A DNA stretch of 64,000 nt from Halichondria panicea (taxonomy: Eukaryota; Porifera; Demospongiae; Suberitida; Halichondriidae): positions 3,228,201-3,292,200 of the forward strand of contig NC_087379.1 of assembly GCF_963675165.1 (NCBI RefSeq), given 5' to 3'. Each line of letters starts with the position of its first letter. The first letter of the stretch is position 1. Positions 14,001-23,000 of this stretch are shown piece by piece. The notes under the pieces are model-generated. The model ran no database searches. It was not told where the DNA came from and worked only from the letters and a program-made list of their open reading frames with translations. Made by a program: the position numbers and the translations under genes.

Positions 14001-17000
14001 ATGTCTCCCTCTCCCTCTTCTCTACGGAACACAAGGAATAAAAGGAATAACTTTTAGGCCACACGTACAATACTATTTCTCCAAAACACACACTAACTTG
14101 ATAGGTTAGAAAATAAACAGCCTTTGGTTGAAAAGTTGGTGTTCCGTACTTACCCAGTGAGCTCAAGGAGACACTGCTACTCAGGAGGGGGTGGGGCTTG
14201 GTAGTGCGTTGAGATGTGGTTTCAGGATAGGTGAAAGGATGGTGGGAGGGGGACGAGTGCTGGTCATTTACGGGTGCTATAGCTACTGAAGCACGACGAA
14301 GGGCTGGACTCAACTGTAAGCCAGGGGAGGAGAAAGTACAACGTACGTGCATTTATGCCTGCATGCAGTAGATTACTGCTATCAATAATAATACCATAAT
14401 TATAGCTATATAATTTATAGTGTTGTATATGAACCTGAGGTGGTGTGTTATGTGTAGGAGAAGTGACTTGTGTGCTTGACGTGAGGAGTGCGGGTGTGTG
14501 AACCCTCCTTGCAGTTTGTGATGGTGATGGCGATGGCGAGGGTGAGGGTGAGCTATCCCCTGGGGTGCAGTGGGATATGATCTCACAGATCTTGGCCAGC
14601 CACACAGACTTTGTACTCTGTGTGAAGAAGATGATCACCACTCCATTCCTGGGGCCATCGGGCGAGTAGAGCTTCAGAGCGCGCGCTTCTACCTCTATAA
14701 AATATAGGACAGTTGATACGTTGCATCACACAAAAGTCTACGAGTATGAAGTGTCATAATTATAGAGTCTGTGACTGTTGAACAAGACAGTCCACATGCA
14801 CCAAATCTAACTTCTCATTTCAGCTGATGTTGTATGTAGTACAAGTCTAGATTAGTAAAATTAATGTTACCTGGGTTTTTAGCATAAGTGACATCTCCTG
14901 TCCTAGACACATTCTCGTACACAGTAGCTCCACACAAGGGGAGCAGCTGGTTCTTGGCCTGCGAAACGGATGGATAATGATATTCACTGTATTCGCTCAT
15001 TATAATGTAACACGGCCTGACACGTAGTTAACTGTTTATAGAGGGTAATTTCCTCGGGGGTTCTATTATTATACACACATATTTCGTCGTTGAGTAAAGG
15101 ACCTAATTTATATAATTATTGTTGAATAAAACTGACTCAAGCCACGACACCCTAAGTGCTACACTGCAGTCAACAGCAGCAGTTTTCATTTCTTAGCTAC
15201 ATTATATACCTTTCTGTCTCCCGCAACAACCACCAAGGCATTTGTGTAGAGGTAGCAATGGACCTTCCTCTGTTTGATAGTACCGGTGGTCCACTTACTG
15301 GAGGCTGGCAAGAATGTGTCACCTGCATTGTTGTAACATGAGGGCATAAAACAGACCAGGGGAATACCTGCCTATAATTATGGTTAGCAATAGATACCAA
15401 TAAGTTTTATGCAACGTAGCGCTCACTATAGTCTTGCAGAAATTATGTACCATCATAATACTAACACCATCCAGTGTGATCAAGTAACTCGTGTACAACG
15501 TGATGCATAGATGGTTGGCTATAAATAGTCTCGCACACTCACTTTCCAGCACCAGAGAGCAGTCTGGCTCAAGCAGGATGAGTCCCCGTGGCCCCACACT
15601 GCCCAGAATGCTCAGCATATTCTCCTGTCGCTCATGGATACCAGACAGACTGCTCAAACTCTGTCAATGTAAGTGGATAGGTGATTAATGTGCCTACAAG
15701 GTTAGGGGGTGGCATATGTCTGCCAGGATCGCTTAGATAACGAACAGGCTCTGTACGCCTTAAAATTTGATAGATTTGATGCACGTGGCACATACCATCA
15801 CTGTCCATGCATGCAGGAAACACATTGAAAGGGATAAAATTTGAAGAGTTCTGCATAGTTACATGTACACAGTACAACAGTGAAGCTCACAGCCTTAATG
15901 TCTCCCAGCTCCTGTAGTGCTGTGCCGAGGGGGGCATAGTCACAGTGACTCTCACTCGTCTGCTTGAGCACATCTTCTAGAAATGCTTCATAGATCACTA
16001 GCTGTTGTGTGCGTGTGATGGGGAAAGGTGAACTATGGCACACACGGCGAATAATTGTGCTCTTGCGGGAATTCAAGTAGCTAGATACGTCATGTTAGGT
16101 ACGTACAGTTTATTGTCTCTCAGTGTGCATTCTGGACACACGCAGGTGGTCCTATTTAAGAACTTAACACACATTCTTCATAAGTTTTGAATCACTGCAC
16201 CTATTTAGGAGAGTTGAGGACCTAATATGGAGTCTAGGTTTAATGCGATGAGACCATACCGATTCTTAATCAGGCATCTCCCACCCTCCTCTCTCCCGGT
16301 ATCAAATTGCTCAGTAAATCGCTTGTTTGGACTGAGCTAATCATATTTTATTCAAGTGATAATATGATATCATTGCAATCAATACCGGAGGGCATATACC
16401 CTGCAACACGTGTAAACATGACAAGCGAATTCATAGTATTCGTTAAGTGTATACATGAGCACACAGAAACTTAAAGCAATAATAAGGGGACTCACACCAA
16501 ACCAACTATTTTCCATTCTAACACAAATGTTTTGACCATGGAAAGTTTAATCCCTGCATGGGTACATTTCTTCAGCTACTTAACTTTGTAAAAGCAAGCC
16601 ATGGGCTACAAAGTGCTATAAATGCTTAAACGATGTACTATACATTAATTATGTATAATTATAATATGTATGTAAAAAGTCTTTGATAGAATATGCATGG
16701 CACAATTTAGCGGGGTGCTTACTCTTCCGGTTGGTTGCTGCAATAGCATCTTGAGATGCTGTGCTTCACAATCATGAGACGAGTGATAGTTCTCCAGATA
16801 ATCAGTCAGTGAAGGGTTAACCAAGCACTCCTCCAGCACCTGCACAGAATTAACAACATGCATTGGCCACTCAAAGAGAAAATGGTCGGGAGTATAGACA
16901 GAGGCTAGCTCTAGCTCCCTGTGAGCACAGTAGCCTATAAACATATAATGCACAAGATATTGATGCTTCAGTATTAAATGATCCTGAGGAGGTCATTGAA

Positions 17001-19679
17001 AGTACAGATACAAATGTAATGACTAATGACTATTCAGTACCTTGCTACTGTGATCCTGGCTCTTGACAAAGTCCGCATAGAGGCTCAAGTGAGAAATGAA
17101 GCGAAGGAGCAGCTGACCAAAGTTAGGGTGTGGGAGAACAATAGAACTTCTCATTTGCGAAAGGAATATCTTGTGGAAGGTAAACAAGGACTCACTGTAT
17201 TGTGTGTGCATAGTGAGTGCAGAGTAATATGCCTGTCTAAAGTTAGGAGGTGCATAATTCTATAATTATGCGTGGGCATTAATTGGTCCAAACATAGTTC
17301 AGAGGAGTTCTTCACATGCTTACCGAATGAAGAACATAGATCGAGTTAACAGGAGGCAACAAAAAAACATGAGAAGTGCATGTATAGAAAGTTTAACGAC
17401 AACAGCCAAAGACATCGTAAGTAGTCAAGACGATTAATTTTACCAGTTCAAGAATATGGTATCTATTCTGGTCCAGGGAATGTTGACATGACCCGAGGCG
17501 ATGGCTGTTTTGATTGGTCGAAAGTAGACCTCGACGAGGGTGCTCAGATCACTTACATACCTCTCCTCATTAACCACCAGACGCTCAAGAATCTAAGCAG
17601 ATAATTCAGTGCATGGGTGTATGTGTATGATCAAGTCAAACGATTGTAGGCATACAATGCCACACTGTCACTACTTTTTAACCCATAAAACAATAAAACA
17701 CCAACTGATGTTCGACATGATCACACTAATAAGTCTCCCACCATTTCCATTGCCAATAAATCACCCGTCTCTAAATCACCCTTTAATTCTCTTACACATG
17801 TAACTACCAAATGACTATAACTACATGTATATACTCTATTGTGTGAACGCTGCTGACCTCGTGCTTCATCCTCATCTGAGAAGCTTCGGGTAGAGAAAGC
17901 ACTCGCCTTGCAGCCAGCTTCCACTGATGCTTCCAGGCGCGGTGTTGGTCTGGTGACACTACGGACTCCTGTAAGAGATTTTGAGCTACTTAACCACATA
18001 AATAGTATTCATGGCCATACAAATCCCATTAAAAGGGGGGGGGTTGTCATGACAAGAGTCAATTGGTCCCAACAACAACAACATCAATCCCTGTGAAAAC
18101 ACAGTTTTGAAAGTTCAAACTGTCAACTGATTGATTGCTGATTGCTTTGACTAGACATTATTCATTCACTTACTTGTCGAGTGTAGAGAGAGTCATTGAC
18201 ATCTGCATCAATGATGACCACCTTTTTGCGACCATCTCTACCAGCCAAGCTCTTGTTCTGAAGAAAAACAACCATGAGCAATGATATCGTAACAAAAATA
18301 GTGTGATAGGCTACAAACAAGTTCCGTGCTTCAAAAGAACACTAATTTCAATTGATTCAGCCTCAATCAGAACATAATATTTATAGAGACTATAAAATTA
18401 ATTACATCACAGGAATGTATATACGCACAACTTCAAAAATTACACTTACCGATTGCCTTCTTGCAGGTACTTCTAGCCTGTGTGTGTGGGGGTGGGTGGG
18501 TATATATCTGATTAGTGCACAGGTCACTATTCTGTAGTCTGACAGTTAAATCCATCTCAAAAATGTAATTGGTATGGTGTTAAATATCAATTCTGGCATA
18601 ACTCGCCACAGTAAGAGGGAGTACTATATACATGTAAACAGATCTAGTGCAGCACCTAATTAATAGAGTTGTAGACTGACAGGCACCCATGTGCTTTTTA
18701 GATAAGCTCTGTGGTTAGATGTAGCTAATAGGGAGGTGAAGCTAAACCAGATTGGGTACAGACATTATATGGATGCACAGTATAATAGAAGAAAAGAAGG
18801 CCCAAGGAAGAGTTAGGGTTTAGGTACCGTAGCCAAAGATCTACTGCATGTTTGACAATTAATTCTCACACAATTCCACACATGCTACACCACCACCACT
18901 ATGCAAACTATAAACATTATTAAAATGAAAAACAAACCACTATACAAACAAACAATTATTATTACCAATCAAACAAGTCCCAAGAAAGGTGCCATTATGC
19001 AGTATGCAACTAAAATAGTGCAATTCCCTTTAACCAGGCTTACATACCCTGCTTGCTGTATTAAATCTAGCCAGGTCCTCTTTTCCTCAGCAGTGGATGG
19101 GCACAACAAGATATCCACATCACCCATCAGTACTCCTTCAAGGTACAAGCTGTTTGCCTAAAGTGGAAGAACACATTGAATCAGCATTTATCTTCAGACA
19201 AGCCACACACACTAACATCTAGACTAATCTATAATTCCGCTACATAATATCTCTATTGAACTAGACTGTCACCATAATTTATACGTACTTATACAGCTGT
19301 TATTTTTTTTTAAGAAGTTTTGCATGCTTTTACAGCTAGTTTTATGAACCTGCAGAGTTTCATCAGCATGGAAGCTCTCCAACTTTTTGTCGTCCACTCT
19401 CGCAATGACTGGACTGAAGACATCAGTCAGCAGAGCTCCAGTAAAATCCACGGAGTCCTTTTGCAAACAGTGGAAGAGGCAGTGTCCCAAAAGTGTGAAG
19501 CATCTCTCCACTACATTGGCCCCAGCATCACTGATGCCATCAGTGTGACCATTTAGATAGGTTCTCTTGATCTTGGTCTTGAGATAGCCCTTTACAAAGG
19601 GATGCTCTCTGTCTTTAGTCAGCCACAGAGCTCTTAGCTGCTCAGACATTCTTGATCTCAGAGGCAGTTGGCTTGTCAT
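228..19679 (-). CDS. RASGRF: RasGRF-like guanine-nucleotide exchange factor (PH-DH-PH-REM-CDC25), 27 exons
   Basis: Likely activates Ras- and Rho-family GTPases at membranes. I traced 27 exons with agreeing phases, giving about 1105 residues (human RasGRF1 is ~1270). The ATG is at 19679 and TGA at 228-230. Order: PH1 (19350-19679, 19048-19157); linker (18450-18477, 18174-18257, 17858-17968); DH (17444-17592, 17324-17345, 17041-17112, 16723-16839, 15891-16001); PH2 (15543-15660, 15210-15367, 14871-14958, 14435-14694); Ser/Pro linker (14154-14313, 13874-14021); REM (13443-13632, 13213-13284, 12863-12975, 12125-12176); CDC25 (11763-11881, 11467-11551, 1457-1654, 1153-1232, 841-964, 570-638, 228-377). 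Motifs include LERLVVNEERYVSDL (DH start), PATFLLTYRMFTNAHE (REM) and LAPNICYVISRFNE and IPYIGPYL (CDC25). The PH-DH-PH order favours RasGRF over SOS. A 9.8 kb intron (1655-11466) contains another gene. One acceptor (before 17345) reads AA instead of AG. Confidence 0.9.
1841..2160. repeat. Degenerate interspersed repeat with thrice-repeated TCGCTATTCC motif
   Basis: The phrase TCGCTATTCC occurs three times here, near 1848, 1950 and 2149, twice preceded by GTGGCCAC. The inner part (about 1960-2100) matches a second copy at about 9670-9830, sharing CCAGT-CTGGCTG, ACGGCCGGATAT and TGGTTTGG-A-ATAAAATTGGA. It is intronic to the RasGRF-like gene. No coding frame is credible. Confidence 0.6.
3009..3999. 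mobile_element. Foldback (long-TIR) non-autonomous transposon, ~1 kb
   Basis: The left arm starts TGCCTCGAGGCGTAGCCG and the right arm ends in its reverse complement (GGCTACGCCTCAAGGCA). Both arms then carry CGAGGGATA, a (GT)n or (CA)n microsatellite, a CAGCTGTAACTGCT-type block, and a stretch matching for about 200-300 bases. Relatives lie at 10850-11130, 42518-43563, 49760-50060 and 57050-57150. No transposase frame was seen, so it is MITE- or foldback-like. Confidence 0.8.
4186..4303. repeat. Short palindromic element
   Basis: TTGTCCACTACAT at the left and ATGTAGTGGACAGCAAG at the right pair as inverted repeats, followed inward by AATTTATGGCA and TGCCATAAATT. The loop holds CGAGGGCAAAGCCCCGAGG. 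This is a ~115 bp hairpin-forming element with no coding capacity. Confidence 0.7.
4804..4890 (+). ncRNA. Type I hammerhead self-cleaving ribozyme motif (copy 1)
   Basis: All conserved hammerhead core parts are present in order. Stem I is ACTATG (4808-4813) with CATAGT (4874-4879). The core CTGATGA is 4814-4820. Stem II is GGCT/AGCC (4821-4824 with 4831-4834). GAAA is 4835-4838. Stem III is a perfect 13-bp pairing of 4838-4850 with 4860-4872. The predicted cleavage site GUC ends at C4873. The open end is at stem I, making it type I, the class known from animal and plant retrozymes, Penelope-like elements and satellite repeats. Activity is inferred, but the compensated stems are seen directly. 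Confidence 0.88.
4901..5303. mobile_element. Mariner-like MITE inserted between the two hammerhead repeats
   Basis: Terminal inverted repeats are perfect over at least 20 bases: CCGTATATCTTCTAATTTAT at the left, its complement at the right, flanked by TA on both sides, as in Tc1/mariner target duplication. A second copy lies at 61992-62380. The interior repeats GTGTCCGG-type phrases. No open frame is present. Confidence 0.85.
5336..5410 (+). ncRNA. Type I hammerhead ribozyme motif (copy 2)
   Basis: This is a tandem partner of the 4804 copy. The core CTGACGA is at 5345-5351, stem II is GGCT/GGCC with a G-U pair, and GAAA is 5366-5369. Stem III is shortened to 8 bp (5369-5376 with 5387-5394), and the cleavage C is 5395. 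Stem I is ACTATG with CATATAGT, carrying a 2-base bulge. Substitutions relative to copy 1 fall in loops or keep pairing, as expected of a once-functional RNA. Confidence 0.85.
5420..5825. repeat. Inverted copy of the interior of the 3009-3999 element
   Basis: Read in reverse, this matches about 3325-3690. Shared phrases include ATGGCGAGAGGCATT, GTCCATAGTTAATAGTG-type sequence, and the ACACCCCTTATTCCTGGAT block with a GCGCATGCGC core. A third version is at 42518-43170. It lies just downstream of the nested gene's stop codon. Confidence 0.7.
5831..6820 (-). CDS. Putative type II membrane glycosyltransferase-like protein, intronless, nested in the RasGRF intron
   Basis: A single 329-residue frame runs from ATG at 6818-6820 to TAA at 5831-5833. 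Residues about 7-25 form a hydrophobic signal-anchor, followed by a Pro/Arg-rich stem, which is the usual Golgi glycosyltransferase layout. Residues 130-142 contain YIHYIFMDDDVQL, a candidate DxD metal/nucleotide-sugar motif, preceded by WTVGRNLLYEAA. Several NxS/T sites are present. I do not recognise a specific family or substrate. It sits on the same strand as its host gene, within an intron of about 9.8 kb, and has its own TATA-like box. The lack of introns may reflect retroposition. Confidence 0.75.
   Translation of the reverse strand: MNQLTSKVILLFVFLGSITVLCYFPSLKITAPRPLPRRTLTAVMTVEIAPTRFLYLTQTENCIPTYLKSPKVIGNSEACQCDVIILSYKTKCADTSLPHVQYLFNSSKSITWTVGRNLLYEAAKERKEKYIHYIFMDDDVQLKQLNITKTQNPWRMYEESLKTFQPAVAVILLRKFSNEKVPERVNCEPTRYTQVYFMDAIFNAFHYQAIDHLLPYTAKYDSVSWWYSQLYTIIKCNIVFNKEVVMDPRLRAQNPKHRKYPWKNLTQDTYNNVVADIRSEVPEKYRNSVEPILQQWLTNQDSKMKMILGPQTCKRDLSVHPYKPYENLA
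6927..6936 (-). promoter_or_regulatory. TATA-like box of the nested glycosyltransferase-like gene
   Basis: On the minus strand this reads TATATAAAAG, about 107 bases upstream of the ATG at 6820. Position and sequence fit a core promoter. This is inference from sequence only. Confidence 0.5.
7544..8326. mobile_element. Pogo/Tigger-like MITE (~780 bp)
   Basis: The ends are TACAGTGGACCCTC and GAGGGTCCACTGTA, perfect 14-base inverted repeats including TA. Both interiors carry pogo-style GCGGAC/CCGAATAGCG phrases. No transposase frame survives. Confidence 0.75.
9430..9660. mobile_element. MITE copy with TACCGTATAGCG-type end, left end truncated
   Basis: The reverse complement matches 53122-53339 over most of its length, including GGCGTGGCTTCCGGTAAGCA, TTAAGTCCACGAAAAT and the end TTTCACGCTATACCGTA. 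The opposite terminus is eroded. Confidence 0.7.
10260..10783. mobile_element. Foldback element, ~520 bp
   Basis: Arms pair as inverted repeats: CTACAGCAGATACAGACACC near 10297 with GGTGTCTGTATCTGCTGTAG near 10724, and CAGCTGAAAGAAGA with TCTTCTTTCAGCTG further in. Outer parts pair through CATAATTATG. No coding frame. Confidence 0.75.
10850..11130. repeat. Arm of the 3009-type foldback element with a (CA)n tract
   Basis: This matches the right arm at 3800-3999: AGCAGTTACAGCTGGAACAG, then a CA dinucleotide run (about 11037-11090), then TTTACCGTATCCCTCGTG and the CTCGAGGCATA end. The CA run is the longest in the window. Confidence 0.75.
11330..11400. repeat. Short palindromic terminus CCTCGCTTGCGCAT...GAGGCATA with adjoining CA tract
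   Basis: A ~35-base imperfect palindrome centred on GCGCATGCGC-like sequence. Other copies are at 31377-31411 and 49760-49796. All three read TATACCTCGCTTGCGCAT on one strand, and the copies at 11330 and 49760 have CA or GT repeats just outside. Confidence 0.65.
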
Positions 19680-20057
19680 ATCAGAGATCTGAAGTTGTGT
19701 TTAAATAAGAAGTGTTGCTTTTACAATAGGAAGCCCGCCAATGATGTTTGTGGCTAGTAAACAAACAAGCTTGCACTTGTAGGGCTTGTAGATCTACATC
19801 AACAAGCAGTTGAAGATGAACAAGAGCATGCACAATTAATGAGCTTGTTGTAGACCTCAGGAAGCATCGCTTGGCTAAGACTTTTATAGCCATACTATGA
19901 CTCATAGATCTAGAGTTAGCTATTAATTATTCATAGCCAATTCAAATGTCAGAACACATGGAAAAATGCATGACTGTAGCTCAATGAGGCAATGTAATAT
20001 AATTTATTCATGTCATGACATAATCGAACAATGATATTGATAAACAGCTAAGCAAGA

Positions 20058-23000
20058 TTAGGCCCTCTTAGAGTGTGGGTGCAGAATGTCAATGATCATG
20101 ACAGTCACATTGTCAGTGCAGCCTCTCCTCACAGCCTCTACTGCCAATCGGTTGCACGCCTCTTCATAACGAACTTCTTTAAGCATCTTGGGCCCACCGG
20201 ACTCAAAGTTGGTACCCTTCTCGTCATCTAGCATTAATGCATGCAAGTAAAGGGGGTGAGTTTTATCAGGAGTTATGCAATGAACATAGACCCAATTGAA
20301 TTTTAAGGCAAGAGTATATTCACTGAAAGACCAAAAGCAACTAAGTTAACCACAGGAAACTCTGAAGGCTTTGATATACTGCAAGTCTAACCAGATCATA
20401 AGCCACTCAACATGGAAGCAACACCAAGCTGACTCTACTAGCATTTATTGCGAAAGAGCAATGTTTACAATTAAGTAGGGGTGGGTGTATAACGCAAGTA
20501 TGCATGCATGCATGCATGCATGTAGGAGGGGGTGTTTGGGTTGGCAGTAGTAACTGTAACAGAAATTAGAATTTTATACCGTTCAGGTGCAAGACCAAGC
20601 GGAAGCTCTATAAGCATTGATCTAACCAGATCATAAGCCAGGCAACATGGAAGCAACACCAAGCTGACTCCACTGCCAAATAGTGGCAGGTACATGGGTA
20701 ATAGGCTAAAATGGACTTGTACATGATTATTGGTACGCATATATAAAAGCAATTTAATCTGCAAGCAAGAGTTATGTCTGGAGTGTAGTCATTCAGGCTG
20801 ACCAAGGAATCTCTACAAGATTTGATCTCTTAACCAGATCTTAGACCAGCTACAGTAGGCAGCACCAAAATTGGGATCAGCAGGTGTACATGTATATACC
20901 GACTAGCAGAGAAGTAGCTTGTATCTTAAATTGTGATGTTACTCACCTTTAGGTGACTTTATACTTTCATCCTAGACAATTTTCCAAGCGGTGTGTATGT
21001 GTGTGTGTGTGTGTGTGTGTGCGTGTGGAAGTTGGTATGTGGAAATTGGCATACCAAGATGCACGTACTGTTCTACACACGCATTATCGTCGATCACATA
21101 CAATTGTATGTACACTGTACCTGTAGAACTTCAATGATGAACCTGGCAGCATCTTCAGCAGTGAACACTTTCCACAGACCATCACAGCCAATGAGTATAA
21201 ACCTGCAAGACAACTTGCAGGTTTATACTTACTTACATGTAATGTAGACTCAGTTAGTCAACACATGCAGACTGTGGTGCTAGAAATGTATGCGTGATGC
21301 TAACTAATTGCATTTATGCGAGCGATCACCATTTCGCATAAATTCGTATCACACAATTAAATTGGCTTTTAGTCGAGGCCTGATCGCATACATAAATAAA
21401 TATTGCAAATTTTTCGGAGCCTCAATAATTAAATTTTATGCTCATAATTTGCTTACATAATTATAGCACTACAGTACTTTTAATATAGCGGTTCTACACT
21501 GATTGTATTTGGTGTGTGGTGTGTAAGCATGGAATCATGGGAATCATGGAAGCTATAGAGTCTAGGCTCTGAATCCATAATACAGCAATTTTATGGCTAA
21601 ATAATGGTCACTGATACACATAATATTATTCTACACTTACTGATCTTTATCTGTGATTGTACAACGAAACACATCGGGTTTGCAGGTAACCCCGCATCCT
21701 TTGAATCTTCCATCCCCAATAGAGCGGGACACCTCCAGTATACCCATCACACGACCCTCACTGGAGGAGTCACAGTGTAAGGTCATTAGGGTAACATTAA
21801 TTGAAGGTGATCGACATGTCCCATTACACAACCATTACCAGCGGGTGGGGGTATAAATGAACCATGTAACTACATGTACAAATATAGGTTAATTCAGCAC
21901 ATTCTTGCATACCGAACAACTCCTCCTGCTTTCTCAATTCTCTTTCTCTCTTCAAACTATACATGTATCAGCAAAAACAAAAGTGAACACGATGAATAAA
22001 TTAAGTAACAGACATTAGAGGGTCCATGATCTTTGGAGAGCCCTACAAAAATCAGCTTGTCTCCCTCTGATCTGCGACAGAGCACAGCTCTACTGTCCCC
22101 AACATTAGCAGAGTAGATGGTGTTGTCCAGTACCAGGAGAGATGTCACTGTGGTACCATCCTGTAAAAGATACGAGTCTGAAAGTGTATCATAATTACAA
22201 AATAATTATCATCTCCAATATAATTATGTGAAAATAATTATAACGTGTTAGCGGTCAATTTTTACGATTGTAACAATGAAGTTTCAATCGTGAATATGAG
22301 TAACAAATATAGGGGCTGCAAATATTTTATATCCAGTAAATTAAAACTAGTAAAAGGTTAGGGTCAGCTAATTTGCAATTGCTACACATATACGTACGGT
22401 ATCAATTACAAGAAATAAAATCATGGTAATTAAGTGATCAATACATGCATGTATAACTCCAACACTACATGCATTGTACATTCTAGAACTGCAATACTAC
22501 ATGCATTGTACATTCTAGAACTGAAACAACTTGCACCAGGTTACAAAGCAGCTATAGAGCTACCCATACAAAACCCAATAGATGTTTTACCCACAGTAAG
22601 TGCACCTGCTGTGTTGCAGTTGCACCCTGACCTTCCATGAAGGACTGGCTGCCGATGCTTTTTGGAGGAAATCGTCATCTGTCTTCTTGAATGATTCAAC
22701 CAAACATTTCTTGACCTCTCTATCAAGGTTCTGCACATTACCTGAGCAAAATAAATATTATACGCAAGATGATTATGAACGTTATAGACACGAATTTACA
22801 TGTACATTGTACATGCATACACTCTAAACAATTACTACTTTCCAGGGATACCAACTGAGACTTTGCAGTATAGTCGACAGATATTAATGACACTAGCAAG
22901 TACATTGCACACAGTAGAAATATACGCTCAAATGGTTTAAATCATCGCCAATCGGTATACTGTACATGTACATTGCATACCAACTTGGCAAAGGTCTGTA

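Noticed and set aside
13870-14641. Stand-alone Ser/Pro-rich small proteins
   Set aside because: These are exons 13-15 of the RasGRF-like gene (PH2 tail and linker) read through introns.
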